The notes under the pieces: generated by a model
What the model saw: the letters and a program-made list of their open reading frames with translations, nothing else
What the model was told of the DNA's origin: nothing
The model's database searches: none
Translations under genes and position numbers: made by a program
NCBI GenBank assembly: GCA_964488865.1
Contig: CAZAWR010000045.1
Coordinates: 1-64,000, forward strand
Direction of reading: 5' to 3'
DNA: 64,000 bases
Source of the DNA: MWCO01 sp964488865
Lineage (GTDB): Bacteria; Myxococcota_A; Polyangia; Polyangiales; Polyangiaceae
Part shown: piece by piece, positions 38,373 through 47,000 of the stretch
How positions within the stretch are numbered: position 1 is the stretch's first letter
Layout of the letters: each line of letters begins with the position of its first letter

Positions 38373-39658
38373 AGCCCGCCCGCACGGGCCCATGGCTCGC
38401 CGCCACGACAGCCTCTGTCATCGTCGTGTTCGGGTCCGTCGCCGGCGCGCTCGTGGCCTACCTGTTCGGGGTGGCGCTGGAGCAAGCCCTGATCGCTTCC
38501 ATCATGACCGGGCTCGTGTCCGCTGGCGTCGCGTTCGGCGCGCTCGACCTGCTCGAACGGAAGCACGCCTCGAACCGGGAAATGTTCTGGACTCCCGTCG
38601 AACGCTTGATGGACCTGCTTGCCCAGGCCACCACACGCGAGGACGTGACCGAAGTGGTGGAGCGCACCGTCCGGTCTTCCCTACGATGCGATCAGGTCTC
38701 CTTCACGGCCTGGCCCCACCCCGACCAGGACCCTGAGCCAGACGCAGGCGCTTCGGGCCCCACCATCAGCATACGGTGCATGCTCCACGGACAGCCCGTG
38801 GCACTGCTGCGGGTGAGGGCGGCGCCGGACACGGGATTCACCTGGTACGAGGTCGACCTGCTCCGCACCCTCGCCAACCATGCGACCCTCGCCCTCGCCT
38901 ACCTCGAGCGCATGGCCGTGCTGGACCGTCGCCGCCGGGAGCAAGCGGATGCGTGGGAAAACGAGCGCGCGGCAGTCATCGAAGCCCTGGCCGCGGAGAT
39001 CGCGCACGAGGTCCGATACCCCATCAACTTCTTCCGATCGGTCTTCACGCAGGAGCATCCAGCGGTCCTCGAACCGGAGGAGGTCGACATCGGTTGCGAG
39101 GAGGTGGAGCGCCTCGAACGGTTGGTCACAGGCCTGCGCCGCGTCGCGGTCCGGCAGCTCGAACGAAAGGACGTTCCGATCGTCGACCTCGTCGCGCGCG
39201 CAGAACGCCTGCTGCGTGACCGTCTCGACGGACGGACGTTTGATGTGACGGTGCCTTCCTCCGTGCGCGTTCGCTGTGATCCGGACCAGGTCACCCAGGT
39301 GCTGGTGAACCTGATGTCGAACGCCGTGAGCGCGACCAAGAGCGGCGGCGCGATCGGCATCGACTGGTCGATCACGGAGGCGGGCTCCCACCTCGTCGTC
39401 TGGGATTGCGGGGAAGGCTTCGTCTGTCCTCCAGCCATCATCTTTACGCCGTGGTTCACGACAAAGAGCACGGGTACGGGGCTCGGGCTCGCCATCACCC
39501 ACCGCATCGTGCGCGCCCACGGGTGGTCCGTCGATGCGTCCCGTGCGGATCAACGCACGCGCTTTCTCGTGTTCATCCCCTCCTCGGACATCGTGTCGGC
39601 GACCCAGAGCGCGCAAGGCAACGAAGAGAAGGGCGACGACGCCCTGGAGGTACAGTGA
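38369..39658 (+). CDS. Sensor histidine kinase with a two-helix membrane hairpin
   Basis: A 429-residue kinase. Two membrane helices (about residues 10-33 and 38-60) are joined by only a few residues, so there is no periplasmic sensor domain; this is the layout of intramembrane-sensing kinases. A GAF-like region follows (about 75-180). The phospho-accepting His is about residue 213 in EIAHEVRYPI. The ATPase domain has the N-box VLVNLMSNAVSA, the G1 box WDCGEGFV, and FTTKSTGTGLGLAI. Translationally coupled both to the isoprenoid-synthase-like gene and to the response regulator. Confidence 0.88.
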   Translation: MKPARTGPWLAATTASVIVVFGSVAGALVAYLFGVALEQALIASIMTGLVSAGVAFGALDLLERKHASNREMFWTPVERLMDLLAQATTREDVTEVVERTVRSSLRCDQVSFTAWPHPDQDPEPDAGASGPTISIRCMLHGQPVALLRVRAAPDTGFTWYEVDLLRTLANHATLALAYLERMAVLDRRRREQADAWENERAAVIEALAAEIAHEVRYPINFFRSVFTQEHPAVLEPEEVDIGCEEVERLERLVTGLRRVAVRQLERKDVPIVDLVARAERLLRDRLDGRTFDVTVPSSVRVRCDPDQVTQVLVNLMSNAVSATKSGGAIGIDWSITEAGSHLVVWDCGEGFVCPPAIIFTPWFTTKSTGTGLGLAITHRIVRAHGWSVDASRADQRTRFLVFIPSSDIVSATQSAQGNEEKGDDALEVQ

Positions 39659-41055
39659 AGGTCCTGATCGTCGACGATCAACGCAGCGCACGACGCGTCT
39701 TGCGCCGGATGCTGATGCAGCTCCAGGACATGGAGGTGCTCGAGGCCGAGACGGCGGACGACGCGGTCCGGATCGCGGAGGAGGAGCAGCTGGACTTGTT
39801 GCTCGTGGACATCCGGCTGTCGGACGATCCCCGAGACCGCGCGGGCCTGGACGTGGTGACGCGGCTGCGCGCGCTGGGCAACACGACGCCGGCGGTGGTG
39901 GTCACGGCGTTGACGGAGGTAGCGGAGGTTCGGGAGGCGATGCGACGCGGCGCGCAGGACTACGTCTTCAAGGACGAGCTCGCGCCGGAAATGCTGCTGC
40001 CCATTGTCGAAACCCACCGCAAGCAGCGGGTGCTCGAGCACCAGGTAGCGGTGTTGAGCGAGCGCGTTCACGAGACCTGGGGCGTGTCGGCCATCGTCGG
40101 CTCCTCGCCGGCCATCGATCGTCTGAGGAAGACGATCGTCCGGCTGGCGAGCTCGGACGTCAACGTTCTGATTCGCGGTGAGACGGGTACGGGAAAGGAG
40201 CTCGTGGCAAGGGCGCTGCACGAAATGAGCGATCGTCGGGCCGCCCCGATGGTGGCGGTCAACTGCTCGACGTTGCCGGGAACGCTCGTGGAGTCCTTGA
40301 TCTTCGGCCACATGCGCGGGGCGTTCACGGGAGCGGAGAAGCGTGTGCGCGGTCAGCTCGAGGTCGCGGGCGAGGGGACGTTGCTGCTCGACGAGATCGC
40401 GGAGATGCCCGTGGAGCTTCAGTCCAAGCTGTTGCGCGTGATCGAGGACCGTTTCTTTCGTCCCCTGGGCTCCGAGCAGGAGCTTCCTCTGCGAGCCAGG
40501 GTTCTCGCCGCCACCCATGCGGACATCGAGGACCGCATCGCCGACGGCCGCTTCCGGGAGGACCTGTTCTTCCGGTTGAACGTGGTGACCGTCCACGTGC
40601 CGACGTTGATGGAGCGCCAGGGAGACATCCCTGAGCTGGTTGCGAAGTTCGTACAGGAAGTGGACCGCCCGTTGCGATTCAACGAGGAGGCGATCGCCTG
40701 GTTGATGGCGCGTCGATGGCCGGGCAATGTGCGCGAGTTGCGCAACGTGGTGAGTCGACTTGCCTTGCTCGCGGATGAAGACGTGATCGACGTGGACGTG
40801 CTGGAGCGATACGTGCGGGATGTTCCGAGCAAGGACGTGGCAGCGGAGGTGGATCGAATCGCGAGGGCGTTGCTGTCGCTTCCGGAGCGGCTCGGGTCGA
40901 AGCTGGCGGTGATCGAGCGCGCGGTATTGCATCACGCCATCGAGGCGTGCGGGGGCAACAAGTCGGCGGCGGCTCGCTTGGTGGGTGTGCATCGCAAGGC
41001 GCTCGAGCGGCGCTGGGAGCGGCTGGCGGACAACGGTGACGGTGAGGATTCGTGA
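39655..41055 (+). CDS. NtrC-family sigma-54 response regulator
   Basis: A 466-residue transcription activator. The receiver domain has Asp7/Asp8, the phosphorylation site Asp52 in LLLVDIRLSD, and the Thr/Lys switch residues (VVTAL, VFKDE). The AAA+ domain has Walker A GETGTGKE, the sigma-54 contact loop GAFTGA, Walker B LLLDEIAE, and the arginine-finger region FREDLFFRL. The C-terminal Fis-type HTH is EACGGNKSAAARLVGVHRKALERR. It overlaps the kinase by four bases (GTGA) and is almost certainly its partner. Targets are unknown; the nearby palindromes are candidates for autoregulation. Confidence 0.93.
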   Translation: MKVLIVDDQRSARRVLRRMLMQLQDMEVLEAETADDAVRIAEEEQLDLLLVDIRLSDDPRDRAGLDVVTRLRALGNTTPAVVVTALTEVAEVREAMRRGAQDYVFKDELAPEMLLPIVETHRKQRVLEHQVAVLSERVHETWGVSAIVGSSPAIDRLRKTIVRLASSDVNVLIRGETGTGKELVARALHEMSDRRAAPMVAVNCSTLPGTLVESLIFGHMRGAFTGAEKRVRGQLEVAGEGTLLLDEIAEMPVELQSKLLRVIEDRFFRPLGSEQELPLRARVLAATHADIEDRIADGRFREDLFFRLNVVTVHVPTLMERQGDIPELVAKFVQEVDRPLRFNEEAIAWLMARRWPGNVRELRNVVSRLALLADEDVIDVDVLERYVRDVPSKDVAAEVDRIARALLSLPERLGSKLAVIERAVLHHAIEACGGNKSAAARLVGVHRKALERRWERLADNGDGEDS

Positions 41056-41582
41056 TGGAGTCCACGCGGAGAGTGCTTCTGGTGCCCAGAGAGGAGGTCG
41101 AGCGGCTTCTTGGGGCGCAGGCGAGGAAGGACGTCAAGGTGGTGGTGCCAGCGATGTGGACGGTTGCGGAGGCAGCGTTGCTGGCGTCCCAAGGCCGGGA
41201 AGTGAAGCCGGAGGTGGCGCTCGCGGGGGTGCGGTGGACGGCAACGCCTGGGGCGATCCCGGTGTGCGAGGCGGGTTCGCTTCTCCCAACCGGGTCGACG
41301 ACGGCGGGGCCTTTGGCGGTGTCTTTCGCGCTGCCGGGTGCACGGCAGAGACTGCATGCTCACGAGGCGCACTGGGAGCTGTACTACGGGGCGGAGCGGA
41401 TACGGCTGTGGTACCGGATGCCTGGTGGTGAGCTGATCGAAGACGAGCTTCGCGAAGGCGGGCTCGCGATGTTCGGTCCGGGGGTGGAGCATCGTGTGGA
41501 GCCCGGAGGGTTGTTGTTGGTGGTGGAGGTGCCTGCGATCACCTACCGGCCCGCGCCGACGAAGGATACGCTGATCCCATGA
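41055..41582 (+). CDS. Cupin-domain protein
   Basis: A 175-residue protein with an unassigned N-terminal half (RRVLLVPREEVERLLGAQARKDVKVVV). A single cupin barrel spans about 90-165. The metal-binding-type motif is RLHAHEAHWELYYG, and the second motif GPGVEHRVE. Cupins range from enzymes to small-molecule sensors, so no reaction is assigned. The ATG at 41055 shares its A with the regulator's TGA stop; an overlapping GTG is at 41052. Part of the tight operon. Confidence 0.75.
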   Translation: MESTRRVLLVPREEVERLLGAQARKDVKVVVPAMWTVAEAALLASQGREVKPEVALAGVRWTATPGAIPVCEAGSLLPTGSTTAGPLAVSFALPGARQRLHAHEAHWELYYGAERIRLWYRMPGGELIEDELREGGLAMFGPGVEHRVEPGGLLLVVEVPAITYRPAPTKDTLIP

Positions 41583-41953
41583 GTGGACTGCTTCTGCGGG
41601 ACATCGACGTCTTGCTACGTGGGGCGAGTTGGGTGCGAGAGGAGGTGATGGGCGGGGACGAGCCGTACAAGTCCTGCCGTGTCTGCGGCAAGCGGATCAC
41701 GGTCGTGACGCGACTGTGGCGGAAGCGATGCCGGCTGTGCGGGCACCGCACGTGTCCGGATCACCTCGCCCCGTCGGGGGAGTGCCATCTGTGTGTCCGG
41801 GAGGGCCCCCCGGGGTCGGTCCAGGCGCTGTCGTCGAGGCTGGAAGCCAAGCTCGCTCAACTCAAGCGGCTGCATGAGCAGGGGCTTCTCACGGACGAAG
41901 CCTACGAGCGGGGGCAGGCGGGGTTGATCGAGCGGTACACGGACGACTCTTGA
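41579..41953 (+). CDS. FYVE-like zinc-finger protein
   Basis: A 124-residue protein. Residues 33-72 carry the spacing C33-x2-C36, C51-x2-C54, C59, H62, C69-x2-C72. The run RKRCRLCGHRTC resembles the R(R/K)HHCRxCG core of FYVE fingers, a eukaryotic phosphoinositide-binding type with relatives in bacteria. The C-terminus (about 90-122, LEAKLAQLKRLHEQGLLTDEAYERG) looks like a SHOCT-type oligomerisation helix pair. The ATG overlaps the cupin stop as ATGA, making this the last gene of the operon. Lipid binding is a hypothesis only. Confidence 0.7.
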   Translation: MSGLLLRDIDVLLRGASWVREEVMGGDEPYKSCRVCGKRITVVTRLWRKRCRLCGHRTCPDHLAPSGECHLCVREGPPGSVQALSSRLEAKLAQLKRLHEQGLLTDEAYERGQAGLIERYTDDS

Positions 41954-42075
41954 ACCGGAGTGGACGGAGGCTAGCTTTGCTGGCCGGAGTCCGCGAAGGA
42001 CTACGGAGCCGACGGCGAAGTGAACCGGAGTGGACGGAGGCTAGCTTTGCTAGCTTTGCTGGCCGGAGTCCGCGT
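41951..42075. repeat. Direct repeat in the operon's 3' region
   Basis: The 30 bases from 41951 (TGAACCGGAGTGGACGGAGG followed by CTAGCTTTGC) recur exactly at 42021-42050. The second copy contains an extra internal duplication of TAGCTTTGC. Both are followed by TGGCCGGAGTCCGCG. The segment between them includes CGGAGCCGACGGCGAAG, close to CGGAGCCGAAGGCGAGG in the element at 48613. The first copy starts with the stop codon of the zinc-finger gene. Confidence 0.85.
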
Positions 42076-42194
42076 AGGTGCAAGAGCACGGTCGGACGCA
42101 AGTCCGGCCGCGCGCATTGAGAGGGGATTCCGTCCCGGCAGAAATACCACAAAAGAGAACTCGGTACGACGACATGTTCGAAGGAACTCCGTCC

Positions 42195-42223
42195 TTGTTC
42201 GGGCGAGATCCTTGACATAATAT
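42195..42223 (+). promoter_or_regulatory. Weak promoter candidate for the Ser/Thr kinase
   Basis: TTGTTC and TAATAT are separated by 17 bases in a locally A+T-rich stretch 15-43 bases upstream of the kinase ATG. The leader would be very short and has no clear ribosome site, so the call is tentative. Confidence 0.3.
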
Positions 42224-42237
42224 GAGCGGATTGCGGG

Positions 42238-43824
42238 ATGGGCGTATCAGCCAACACGGAGATCGCGGGCAAGCTCCGCCTCGTGAAGCCGCTGGGTCAG
42301 GGGTCGGCGGGACAGGTGTGGCTTGCGAAGCACCTGCATCTCGGCTCGAAGGTCGCCGTCAAGTTCCTCAACCGTGAGGTCTCGCTCTCGAAGACCGCCA
42401 AGGAGCGCTTCGTCCGGGAAGCGCGAGCCATCGCCCGCATTCGAAGCCCTCATGTCGTGCAGGTGCACGACTTCGGCTTCCACGAGGAACACGCCTACCT
42501 CGTGATGGAACACCTGGTCGGCGAGACCCTCGAGGACCGACTCGACAAGGTCGGAAAGCTCACGCCCGACCAGACCCTGCGCGTCGTCACCCACATCGCA
42601 AAGGCCCTGCAGAAAGCCCACGACGCGGGGATCGTCCATCGAGACATCAAGCCCGCCAACGTGTTTCTCGTCGACTACGGGGACGAGGAAGTCGCGAAGG
42701 TCGTGGACTTCGGTATCGTCAAGGCGAACGCCGATGCCGTGACCACCACCGGCGCCATGAGCACGTTGACCCAGACCGGCTCGTTACTCGGCACGCCGTA
42801 CTACATGAGTCCGGAGCAGATCCAGGACAGTGGAAAAGTCGGGCCCCAGTCTGACCTGTGGGCGCTCGGCGTCATCGCCTACGAGTGCGTGGTCGGCCAG
42901 CTCCCCTTCGATGGCTCCAACTTCCCCACGCTCGTCATGGCGATCTGTCGCGATCCGGTCGTTCCACCGTCCTCCCTCACCAACGTGCCCAAGGCGTTTG
43001 ACACCTGGGTGGAGCGTGCTCTGCAGCGAGACCCCACGGCGCGCTTCGGCTCGGCGAGGGAGCTCGCCAGGGAGCTGTGCCAGGCGGTGCTGTTCCCAGA
43101 CACAGGGGAGTGCCTGTCCATACCGGACACGCTGTTGCCCCCGGACTTGCTCTGGTCGGGCGCCTTCCCTACGGCGCGGTCGTCCATCACGGCGTGGGGC
43201 TCGGACCCTCCTCCCTGCAAGCTCATGGACAGCAGCCAGGGGTTGGATGACCCGATCGTGTCGACGGCCTCTGCAGGGGAGACGCTCCTCGACGTGCCTG
43301 AGGACGCCACGATTACCCTCGCGGTCGCGCCCGAGGAACCTCCGCCGGTCGCGGCCACTCCGGAGGATCGCCAGGACGGCTCGCTGGCGTCCCAGGTGTC
43401 CGGCCCGAGTCCGGAGAGGAAGCGATCCTGGGCGATGCTCCGCATTCCGCTCTTCGCCCTCGGGGCGGCAGCGCTTCTTGCGGTGGGTTGGTTCGCGGCG
43501 CGCCAGACGGGTCACCCCTCGGGCGAGCCATCGGCTGCGTCGGCTGCGTCGGCTCCAGCCAGTGCGTCCGCCACGGGCCCTGGGACCGTCCAGGCCCCCG
43601 CCACGGAGACGGCAGGGGTGGCCGCCGCCGCACCCGTTGATGTCGCCGCGCCCCCCGCCGCAGCGTCCGTTTCGCCTGCGACCCAGCCGGCCGCGTCGGT
43701 GGCTCCACCTCTTGCGAAACCAGCCCCGACGCGCGCTGCTGCGGGAGGGCAACCGTCTTCCACCGATGTCGAGGCCACTCCCGAGCCTCGCAAGGGGCAC
43801 GACCCTTTGTCTGAGCGCCAATAG
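42238..43824 (+). CDS. Eukaryotic-type Ser/Thr protein kinase, membrane anchored
   Basis: A 528-residue kinase. Catalytic elements: the Gly loop LGQGSAGQVWLA, VAVKF lysine, HRDIKPANVFL, the DFG in VVDFGIVK, and the activation segment LGTPYYMSPEQI, all intact. After a linker, one membrane helix near residue 405 (IPLFALGAAALLAVGWFAA) is followed by an Ala/Pro-rich outside segment of about 100 residues without a known sensor domain. It is typical of the large Hanks-kinase sets of Myxococcota. Substrates are unknown; the neighbouring sigma-54 regulators are possible but untested targets. Confidence 0.93.
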   Translation: MGVSANTEIAGKLRLVKPLGQGSAGQVWLAKHLHLGSKVAVKFLNREVSLSKTAKERFVREARAIARIRSPHVVQVHDFGFHEEHAYLVMEHLVGETLEDRLDKVGKLTPDQTLRVVTHIAKALQKAHDAGIVHRDIKPANVFLVDYGDEEVAKVVDFGIVKANADAVTTTGAMSTLTQTGSLLGTPYYMSPEQIQDSGKVGPQSDLWALGVIAYECVVGQLPFDGSNFPTLVMAICRDPVVPPSSLTNVPKAFDTWVERALQRDPTARFGSARELARELCQAVLFPDTGECLSIPDTLLPPDLLWSGAFPTARSSITAWGSDPPPCKLMDSSQGLDDPIVSTASAGETLLDVPEDATITLAVAPEEPPPVAATPEDRQDGSLASQVSGPSPERKRSWAMLRIPLFALGAAALLAVGWFAARQTGHPSGEPSAASAASAPASASATGPGTVQAPATETAGVAAAAPVDVAAPPAAASVSPATQPAASVAPPLAKPAPTRAAAGGQPSSTDVEATPEPRKGHDPLSERQ

Positions 43825-43872
43825 GTTCGGCTCCACGAGCGGGCCAGCGCTGCTTTTTTGGGGTCAACGGGG

Positions 43873-43900
43873 TAACGGCGCGGGCTACGGGACGCCGTTA
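43873..43900. terminator. Terminator-like inverted repeat after the kinase
   Basis: TAACGGCG and CGCCGTTA are perfect eight-base arms around a 12-base loop, followed by GGTTTCT. A T6 run also occurs just upstream, near 43854, after a weak four-pair stem. Confidence 0.45.
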
Positions 43901-43944
43901 GGTTTCTGACGAGGCGGAGCGCCTGGCCCCTTCAAGAATTTTTG

Positions 43945-43997
43945 CAATGGAATTCATTGGGTTAGAAAGTAGTTGGTCGCGCGGCACTTGGTACGCA
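43945..43997 (+). promoter_or_regulatory. Possible sigma-54 promoter with upstream palindrome
   Basis: CGGCACTTGGTACGCA (43982-43997) has GG and GC separated by ten bases, the essential -24/-12 spacing. It matches TGGCAC at five of six positions but the -12 half only partly. Upstream, CAATGGAATTCATTG (43945-43959) is a near-palindrome. Both precede a gene for a sigma-54 activator, so autoregulation is possible. Confidence 0.35.
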
Positions 43998-44046
43998 TCT
44001 GGTATGCACCTGGGTGTTCTCCTCCTTCCTGCCCACGGTGAAACCG

Positions 44047-47000
44047 ATGCTGACCGCTCTTCCCACGGCCCAGGTCCCACCGGACGCCATTCAGCCCGAA
44101 TCGAGCCCTCGCCCTTGCGGCCTGGCACAGCTCGACGCCCGCGTCACATCCCGGCACACGGGGGTGGTTCTGGCTGAGACGACGGACGGTCCGACCGCAC
44201 ACGCCATTCGGCAACACGTGATGAGGCGCGCGAGTCGGCAGGTGGGCCGGGTGGTGCTGACGGCGGACGCTTCGCATTTGTGCGGATGCTTCGCGGACGT
44301 GGGGATGCGTCTCGGGATTCCCCGGCTCTCGGCGGATCCGGCAGGGGCTTCGCGGCAGTTGGCGGAGGCGAGCGAGGGGGCGGTGGTGGTGATCGAAGGG
44401 AGCCTCCCGGAGGGGTCCTGGGACAGCCGAGTCCTCGGGCAACTGGGGAGGGAATCGTGCCGGGGACTTTTCGTGATGGTTTGCGCGGGTGTTGCGGGCA
44501 TGGTGGGGCGCGAGAGTGGCCGAGAGCGGGTGGAGATTCTGGGGGAGAGCAAGGAAACGGCGCGCGTGTGGTGGGAGGGCGTGATTGAGGCCCTCGTGGA
44601 GGCCGGCCCTCCGGGATCCCTCGCCTCTCTTGAGCGATGGTGGCATGGCATGGGTGGACTCCCGGCCCTCCCGGAGCAGGCGCACTCTGTGTTGGGCGAA
44701 GCGGCCCAGGCCTTGTTGACCGGCCTGGAGCTGGCTCATCGGTCGTGGCCTGTGGCCCGCATCGACCTGCTGGGCACGCGTCGCGATCTCGACGACCTTC
44801 TGCAGACAGGCCTCGTCAGGCTCGAGCAAGGCTTCTGTGTCGTGGACCGGACTGGCCAGGTGCTCGCGCCTGTGACGGTGGAGCTTCAGCGGAAGGTCGC
44901 GGGCGCGATGCTCGAGGTCTTCTCGGATGACCCGTGGGGACGGCTGCACGCGTCGGTGCTGCTGTTGGACGCCGGCGCTGGAACGGAAGCCGACGAGCAG
45001 TTGGCGCGGACGCTGGAGCTTGCGGGGACGACGGCGCAGCGTCGTGATCTGTGGGCGATCTGGGTTCCTGAGCTGACGCATCGCGATCCGGACGCCCATC
45101 GGGACGTGTCGTTGTGTTCGGCGCGGCGGGCGCTCGCGCTGGACGACGTGGATGCGGCGTTGGAGCTGGCGGGCGAGGCGCGCCGGGGGCTTGCGAGCCC
45201 TCCGTACGAAGCTGCGTTGTTGATGGGGCGAGCGCAGCTGGCGCGGGGAGACATCGTGGGTGCGCGGGTTTCGCTGGAGAAGGCGCGCGAGGTCGCGCCG
45301 GACGGGCCTTCCCGGGCGCGGTCCTTGGCCTCGGAGGCGGAGGCGGCGTTCTGGGCAGGGGAGCTCGACCAGGCCGAGGAGCTTGCGGAGCGAGCGCTGG
45401 GGTTGACGCCTTCGGCGACGACGCGTTTGCGGGCGCGCAACGTGTTGGGCCGGGTGCTTCTGGCGAAGGCGAAGTGGACCGAAGCGGAGGTGAGCTTCGC
45501 CGAGGACGAGGCTTTGGCTGCGAGCGAGCGCCTATCGGACGCGCTGTCGCGAGCCCGGGTGAACAGGGCGGTGGCGCTCTTGTCCGGGGGACAGCTGGAC
45601 GCGGCGTCGCGGGTCCTGGAGGAGGAGTTGGAGGAAGGGCAGAAGCAGAGGCGTCCGCGAGCCATCGCGATCGCGCTTTCGAACCTGGGGGTCGTGGCGC
45701 ACATGGGTGGGCGTTATGCGCAGGCGCAGGTGCTGTACGAGCGCGCGATCGAGGCGTGCCGGGAGCTGGGGGATCGGTTGGGGTTGGCGAGACCGGCCGC
45801 GAACCTGGCGGAGCTTCGTTTGGAGCTTGGGATGGTGGACGAGGCGGAGCAAGCCTTGCGGTTCGCGCAGTGCACGTTGCGCGCTGGGGTGCCGGCGAGC
45901 CTTGCGCCTTTGCTGTCGGTGCTGGAGGCGGAGATTCACCTAGAGCGCGGGGAATCGTCCCACGCCGCGCGGTGCGCGCAGGATGCCTTGCGCAGCGCTT
46001 CCCGGTCCTCCAACGGGGCGAAAGCAGGCGAGTGCTGTCGCTTGATCACGCGTATCTCGCTGGAGGACGGCAACTTGGCGGCCGCTGAGGAAGCGCTCAC
46101 GCAGAGCTACCAGCACGTGGACGGTCCGCGGGTGGAGGCCGAGTGTGCGTGGCTCGAGGCCCGGCTCGCTCGTGCGAGGGGAGAGGACGCGTCGGACCTT
46201 GCGCGCAGGGCGTCCTCGCTGGCGCGGGTGTGCGGAGAGCCTGAGCTTTGTCGCGCGACCGCGACGCTCGAAGCGGAGATCGCGCTTTCCGAGGACGACG
46301 TGCAGGGGGCGAGGGGGCATCTGCGCGCCGCGCGCCGCGCCCTGCGGGCGATGACCGAGGGACTGTCGCCGGCTCTGCTGCGTTCCGTGCAGTCGCGCAA
46401 GGACATCCGCGCGATGGAGTCCTTGTCTTTCGCGATTGAGCAGCGCGGGACGCCGTTTCAGCCTTCGGACGGGCGCGAGGAGTACGCTGGTCCGCCTTCC
46501 GGCGGGTTCGTGGGCAGGGATCCCAAGATGCTGCGCCTGATGGCCGTCGTGCGGCGGGTGGCGGCGGGCTCCACGGCGCCTGTCCTGATTCACGGAGAGA
46601 GTGGAACGGGCAAGGAGTTGATCGCGGAAGCGATCCATCAGTGCAGCGACCGTCGAGACAAGCCGCTGGTCAAGGTCAACTGCGCGGCGCTGGTGGAGAC
46701 GCTGCTGTTGTCTGAGCTGTTCGGACACGAGAAGGGGTCTTTCACGGGGGCGGCGGCGAGGCGGCGAGGCCGGTTCGAGCTGGCGGACGGTGGGGTCTTG
46801 TTCCTCGACGAGATCGGGGACATCTCGCCTCGAACCCAGGTCGCGCTGTTGCGGGTCCTGCAGGACGGGACGTTCGAGCGGGTGGGGGGCGGTACGCCCC
46901 TTCGCGCTGACGTGCGGGTGGTGTGCGCGACGCACAGGGACCTGTCGCGCATGGTGGCCGAGGGGACGTTCCGGGAGGATCTGTACTACCGTCTCTGCGG

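Noticed and set aside
42212..42217. TTGACA upstream of the Ser/Thr kinase as a -35 box
   Set aside because: The kinase ATG lies 21 bases after it, leaving no room for a properly spaced -10 and transcript start. A different pairing was listed with low confidence.
42020..42220. A 66-codon frame starting MNRSGRRLALLALLAG that looks like a signal peptide
   Set aside because: The hydrophobic part comes from the duplicated TAGCTTTGC repeat, the rest has no domain, and the ribosome site is poor. More likely repeat DNA than a gene.
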